Shown: one piece after another, positions 60,768 to 64,000 of the stretch | How positions within the stretch are numbered: the stretch's first letter is position 1 | Layout of the letters: every line of letters starts with the position of its first letter | Source of the DNA: Methanosarcinales archaeon | GTDB taxonomy: Archaea; Halobacteriota; Methanosarcinia; Methanosarcinales; Methanoperedenaceae | Assembly (NCBI GenBank): GCA_905339155.1 | Contig: CAJPFJ010000011.1 | Location: 24,203 to 88,202 of the forward strand | Direction of reading: 5' to 3' | Length of the DNA: 64,000 nucleotides | The notes under the pieces: model-generated | What the model was told of the DNA's origin: nothing | The model's database searches: none | Seen by the model: only the letters and a program-made list of their open reading frames with translations | Program-made: the position numbers and the translations under genes

Positions 60768-62573
60768 ATGCCCTCTATCATCGACCCTATCTATGGTCAT
60801 GTGGCAATAAGCAGCTTTGAGCAGCTCATCATTAATACCCCGGAGATGGCGCGCCTGCGCCGCATCCAGCAGCTTGGTCTTGCCGACCTTGCATTTCCCG
60901 GAGCGAACCACACGCGTTTTGAACATAGCGTGGGCACATTGTTCATTGCAGACAAGATCGCTCGTTCATTAGGGCTAGACGGGGAGGAGATTGCCAGAGT
61001 GAGGCTTGCAGCACTCCTTCATGATATCGGCCACTGCGCCTTTTCGCATGTAGTGGAAAGCATCCTGAAACGCAATCCCCAATATCAGCCTGTGCTAAAT
61101 GGAAAGAATTTCCTGAACCATGAGATGTTCACAAAGCATATCATCGCGAATTCTTTACATACAAAACCTGAAATTGGTGCGTATGCGGATGCTTCTTTTT
61201 TCAAGGAGATCTCGAGAATGGCAACAGGGGATATTGAAGGCGTTCTGAAACATTATCTTTCCCAGATCATATCAAACGATATAGACGCTGACAGGATCGA
61301 TTTCCTGCTGCGTGATTCCTACCACACGGGTGTTTCTTTCGGGCTTGTTGATGTTGACCAGATCATTGGAAGTATGTTGCTCCATAATAACAGGATCGTT
61401 CTTGGCGGGGCATTCAGTTATGATGAGGATATGGCACTTACTGCTGCTGAATCTACGTTAATTGCCAGGGCGCATCATTATTCTGCGATAATACATAATC
61501 CTGCGACGCAGGGCGCAAGGGTCATGCTGCTTCACGCTCTTGAAAAAACACTTGCAAGATATAAAGAGTCAGGGAATGATGTAAAAGCAGCCGTATTGAA
61601 ATTTTTTACAACATATAATGACAGCGATCTTTTAAATTTCATCGAAATGAACGGCGATGAAAATTCAAGGAAATTAATAGCAAATATCCGAAATGCCTCC
61701 ATATGCGGTGCAGTGGCACGTTTTACACATAAGAACCTTAATCCTCGCACAAGAATGGCGCTTTCCACCATTGCCAGGAACGGCGTTGCCAAGAAAATGT
61801 TCGAAGACGGACTGGCAAAACGTTTCGCTGATAAATATGGGGCCTCTGTTCTTGTTGACCTTGATGTCGCAAGCGGGATACCAAAAAGCACCCGCATAAA
61901 AATCGGTGAGGAAGAGAGTTTCCTGTACGATGAATCGGCCCTTGCCAACGGTCTTGTGAGGGCTATCTCACGCCAGATATCGCTATGTGTATTCGCAGGG
62001 GCAGGAGATAACACTGCGCTTTCCCACGCATCGCGTGATTTCCTGCTGGGAATCGAGAATCTTTCCCCTGACCTTTTGCGTTTTATAAGGAATGAAAACT
62101 ACCTGCCGATCGAAGGGCTTCTTCTTATTTTTTACAGCGCTCACAGGTTGTTCAGCAGTGAGGCTGAAGGAAGGATCACTATGCCAAGGCTTCGAAATAT
62201 TGCAAAGATCTATTATCTCGTAAAGGAGCTTGGAAAAGATGAAAAATTAAAGAATTTATTTGATTACAAATTTCATATCCGGTACGGCTTCTCATATAGC
62301 GATAAGCTTTTCGAGGATATTCAGCTTCTTGTGGCGATGGGAATGGTGGATGAAGACCTGCGTTATTTTGAAAAAATGGGGCGGTGGCAACAGCGTTATG
62401 AATATGTCCTTACAAACGATGGACTTCTTTATGCTGAATCGATCGCGCCGGCATACCAGAACGAACTGGCAATAATTAAAAATTATTTGGCTATCAATAA
62501 GCATTCTATTCCCCGGGATATGCTGAGTGTGGCTTCAAAACGATATAGCAGGGTAATTAAAGCCACCAGATAA
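60768..62573 (+). CDS. HD-domain phosphohydrolase, SAMHD1/dGTPase-like
   Basis: 601 residues. HTRFEHSVGT (about 44-53) and LLHDIGHCAFSHVVES (about 85-100) supply the metal-binding His and His-Asp, and NDIDADRIDFLLRDSYHTGVSFG (about 170-192) is the conserved third segment of SAMHD1-type dNTPases. The remaining 350 residues form helical domains. dNTP hydrolysis is likely. It starts 55 bases after the RNase P RNA. Confidence 0.85.
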   Translation: MPSIIDPIYGHVAISSFEQLIINTPEMARLRRIQQLGLADLAFPGANHTRFEHSVGTLFIADKIARSLGLDGEEIARVRLAALLHDIGHCAFSHVVESILKRNPQYQPVLNGKNFLNHEMFTKHIIANSLHTKPEIGAYADASFFKEISRMATGDIEGVLKHYLSQIISNDIDADRIDFLLRDSYHTGVSFGLVDVDQIIGSMLLHNNRIVLGGAFSYDEDMALTAAESTLIARAHHYSAIIHNPATQGARVMLLHALEKTLARYKESGNDVKAAVLKFFTTYNDSDLLNFIEMNGDENSRKLIANIRNASICGAVARFTHKNLNPRTRMALSTIARNGVAKKMFEDGLAKRFADKYGASVLVDLDVASGIPKSTRIKIGEEESFLYDESALANGLVRAISRQISLCVFAGAGDNTALSHASRDFLLGIENLSPDLLRFIRNENYLPIEGLLLIFYSAHRLFSSEAEGRITMPRLRNIAKIYYLVKELGKDEKLKNLFDYKFHIRYGFSYSDKLFEDIQLLVAMGMVDEDLRYFEKMGRWQQRYEYVLTNDGLLYAESIAPAYQNELAIIKNYLAINKHSIPRDMLSVASKRYSRVIKATR

Positions 62574-62594
62574 TCTCCGAAATTTTTGGATGAA

Positions 62595-62602
62595 TTTATA
62601 TA
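62595..62602 (+). promoter_or_regulatory. TATA box of a microprotein gene
   Basis: TTTATATA, a perfect archaeal TATA box, predicts transcription start near 62627, about 14 bases before the 62641 ATG and just ahead of its ribosome binding sequence AGAGGATGATGG. Confidence 0.6.
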
Positions 62603-62640
62603 TGATTAAAAGTACTAATAAGACCAGAGGATGATGGAAT

Positions 62641-62751
62641 ATGAATGAAACAGATGGAAATAAAAGTGATGTTATGGTAATCCTGGCAGTTCTGATTGTT
62701 ATATTAATTATAGCAGGCGTCCTGTACTTATTTTATAGAGTGCCAAATTAA
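62641..62751 (+). CDS. 36-residue single-helix membrane microprotein
   Basis: ATG followed by a hydrophilic acidic N terminus (NETDGNKSD) and one strongly hydrophobic helix (about residues 11-32, LAVLIVILIIAGVLYLF) ending in a short basic tail. The TATA box at 62595 and a purine-rich ribosome binding stretch support expression. No family is recognised. Confidence 0.6.
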   Translation: MNETDGNKSDVMVILAVLIVILIIAGVLYLFYRVPN

Positions 62752-62789
62752 AAAATAAGTTTAAAAAATAGAAAATAACAAGATTTTTT

Positions 62790-63032
62790 TTACTTTTCAG
62801 ATATTACTTCGCGGATAACATCTTTGAGGGAATCCCTCAATTTGCTTTCAGGATTTGAAATTTCATCTGCGATTATATCCAGAACAAGGTCAAACCCGCC
62901 AGGGCTTGACGCGATATAATCCTGAATTATAGCATCTATATTTTCGCAGCAGTCCACACATAAATCCGCGCCTTCAATTTCAGCATCGTTAACTGGTTCA
63001 AGAACAGTATGACACAGGAAACATTCACTCAT
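62790..63032 (-). CDS. Small CxxC zinc-binding protein
   Basis: 80 residues. Two CxxC pairs at the N terminus (CFLC, then CVDCC, residues 4-29) suggest one zinc site. The rest is acidic and helical (YIASSPGGFDLVLDIIADEI). Not recognised; a regulator or adaptor is possible. It is convergent with the microprotein gene. Confidence 0.6.
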   Translation of the reverse strand: MSECFLCHTVLEPVNDAEIEGADLCVDCCENIDAIIQDYIASSPGGFDLVLDIIADEISNPESKLRDSLKDVIREVISEK

Positions 63033-63079
63033 AACATCACCAGCGCCGTAGATGAATCTAACATCATATCAATGTTATG

Positions 63080-63160
63080 GATGAGAAATCCGTGAACTAC
63101 CCCACCCTTTCGGGCTGGGGCTTCCTACGAGTATGCTGATGGTGCTTGTTTCGGCAGCAT
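63080..63160 (-). ncRNA. Likely omega RNA 3' region with guide at the element edge
   Basis: In IS605-family elements the omega (re)RNA is transcribed with the 3' end of tnpB and the right end; its guide is the host sequence directly after the right end. Here that is the minus-strand sequence after TTCAC (from about 63091 downward, GGATTTCTCATCC). The hairpin at 63100-63120 would be the scaffold's last stem. Extent inferred from the family. Confidence 0.45.
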
Positions 63161-64000
63161 CAACCCTGTTTTTCGTAGATTATCAACAAATTGTTGATAG
63201 CCATTCCACATGGCATTTTGTGATAGAAACCGTAACATGATAAAGATAGCACTATTTCTATCCCTACCAATCAAGTTCCCGCAATCACATTCCATAGTAC
63301 GTTTCCAGATAGGCATGTCGTGTTTCTTTCCACAAACATAGCACTTCTTTGACGTGTATCGTTCATCGACTTCTATTACTTTTTTACCTATAAGTGCTGC
63401 CTTATAGGTTAGAAATCCTACAAACTGAGATAAGTATCCATTATTTTGAGTTGATCGGTTGAGGCTCTTCTGAGCCTTCTTTGATATTTTTATACTCTTC
63501 GATTGTGCCATTTCCTTGACATCAAGATCACCGACAATGATTGTATTGGCTTTAGTATTGTCAACCATTTTTCTTGTGAGTTTATGCTGAATATCCTTTA
63601 TCTGGTTGCTGCATTTGCGAGTGAGTTTATTTTTTGCTCGATTGAGTCTGTGCCAATGCTTGCTTCCTTTTATGCAATGATCTCTTCGTGCTTGAATAGC
63701 ATCAACTTTCGGATTCCAGTAGTTATCTGGTCTTGGATTAGAAGTTTCATGGAATTTTCCCTGAGTATTTATAGCGGTTGCTGTTTTGGTTACTCCAAGA
63801 TCAATCGCCTGATACAATCCATTATCGACATACGGTTTTTCAGGAAGCTCAAAAAATGAATTGTAATCAGCATTGAGTGTTCGAATAGCCATCTGCAAAA
63901 CTTTTGAATATACAGCTTTATATTTTGGATACTTTTCTTTTGTCTTCGGCAAATCGTTTTGTTGTTTTTTGTAACCAACGCTATAATATGGTTTTCCCCA
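63092..64000 (-). mobile_element. IS200/IS605-type element, truncated by the window end
   Basis: Comprises the TnpB gene and, just beyond its stop, a right-end hairpin: CCCCACCC pairs with GGGCTGGGG (63100-63107 with 63112-63120, one bulged base, loop TTTC). Downstream on the minus strand follows TTCAC (63096-63092), the likely transposon edge. No TnpA is seen inside the window, so it may be a TnpB-only (non-autonomous or IS1341-type) copy. Confidence 0.8.
63125..64000 (-). CDS. tnpB: TnpB RNA-guided nuclease/transposase accessory protein, N terminus outside the window
   Basis: About 290 residues visible; the frame stays open to 64000. RuvC motif AIDLGVTKTATA (first Asp), IIVGDLDVKEM in the second motif, and GRDRNSA (third Asp) are in order. 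A zinc finger with CYVC and CDC lies between them. In many TnpBs the second motif has Glu-Asp; here it reads Gly-Asp, a variant seen in archaeal groups whose activity is less certain. The N-terminal DNA-recognition part lies beyond the window. Confidence 0.9.
   Translation of the reverse strand, partial: WGKPYYSVGYKKQQNDLPKTKEKYPKYKAVYSKVLQMAIRTLNADYNSFFELPEKPYVDNGLYQAIDLGVTKTATAINTQGKFHETSNPRPDNYWNPKVDAIQARRDHCIKGSKHWHRLNRAKNKLTRKCSNQIKDIQHKLTRKMVDNTKANTIIVGDLDVKEMAQSKSIKISKKAQKSLNRSTQNNGYLSQFVGFLTYKAALIGKKVIEVDERYTSKKCYVCGKKHDMPIWKRTMECDCGNLIGRDRNSAIFIMLRFLSQNAMWNGYQQFVDNLRKTGLMLPKQAPSAYS

Overview
The window reads as a chromosomal segment of a euryarchaeon, most likely a Methanosarcinales-type methanogen or methanotroph; a Ca. 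Methanoperedens-like genome is possible, but that is inference. Seen directly: both subunits of DNA topoisomerase VI, archaeal elongation factor 1-beta next to a small Zn-ribbon protein, a methanofuran-pathway kinase (MfnE), the archaeal oligosaccharyltransferase AglB, archaeal-type RNase P RNA, a tRNA-Ala without encoded CCA, frequent GTG/TTG starts and archaeal TATA boxes.

Layout. 1-5.4 kb is an accessory patch: a PIN-domain toxin-antitoxin (TA) pair, a broken RelBE-like pair, a decayed ORF, an orphan VapB-like antitoxin, a BrnT-like toxin with a Zn-ribbon/AbrB antitoxin, and a HicA/HicB pair whose hicA is frameshifted. These lie among several families of short non-coding repeats, and two TA pairs are bracketed by direct repeats. 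Embedded in the patch is a core operon (mfnE, Zn ribbon, aEF-1beta, tRNA-Ala(CGC), all minus strand). 5.4-8.7 kb holds a stand-alone Lrp ligand-binding domain, top6B and top6A.

8.8-48.8 kb is one very large surface-glycan and protein N-glycosylation locus, almost entirely on the minus strand. It carries AglB, a Wzx-type flippase, many glycosyltransferases (GT2, GT4, capsule-type GT-B) and four sugar-precursor modules: a CDP-hexose module (rfbF, rfbG, cupin, DegT aminotransferase); a cytidylyltransferase/SDR/2-hydroxyacid dehydrogenase/cyclase cassette for an unknown activated acid sugar; an aldolase-Rossmann fusion with aminotransferase, deacetylase and methyltransferase; and a near-complete pseudaminic/legionaminic-type nonulosonic acid pathway joined to a WbpG/HisH/HisF acetamidino-forming unit. 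20-24 kb is markedly AT-rich and looks separately acquired.

48.8-52.7 kb encodes an ABC-2 exporter, one permease of which is fused to a PrsW-type intramembrane protease, divergent from its ATPase. 52.7-62.6 kb is mostly housekeeping: NAD-binding protein, SerA, riboflavin-pathway reductase, a BlaI/M56-like/HtpX proteolysis group (HtpX carries an EF-hand loop), a coiled-coil protein behind a striking array of hairpins, a PRTase, acylphosphatase, RNase P RNA and an HD-domain phosphohydrolase. The window ends in a truncated IS200/IS605-type element (TnpB plus its right-end hairpin).
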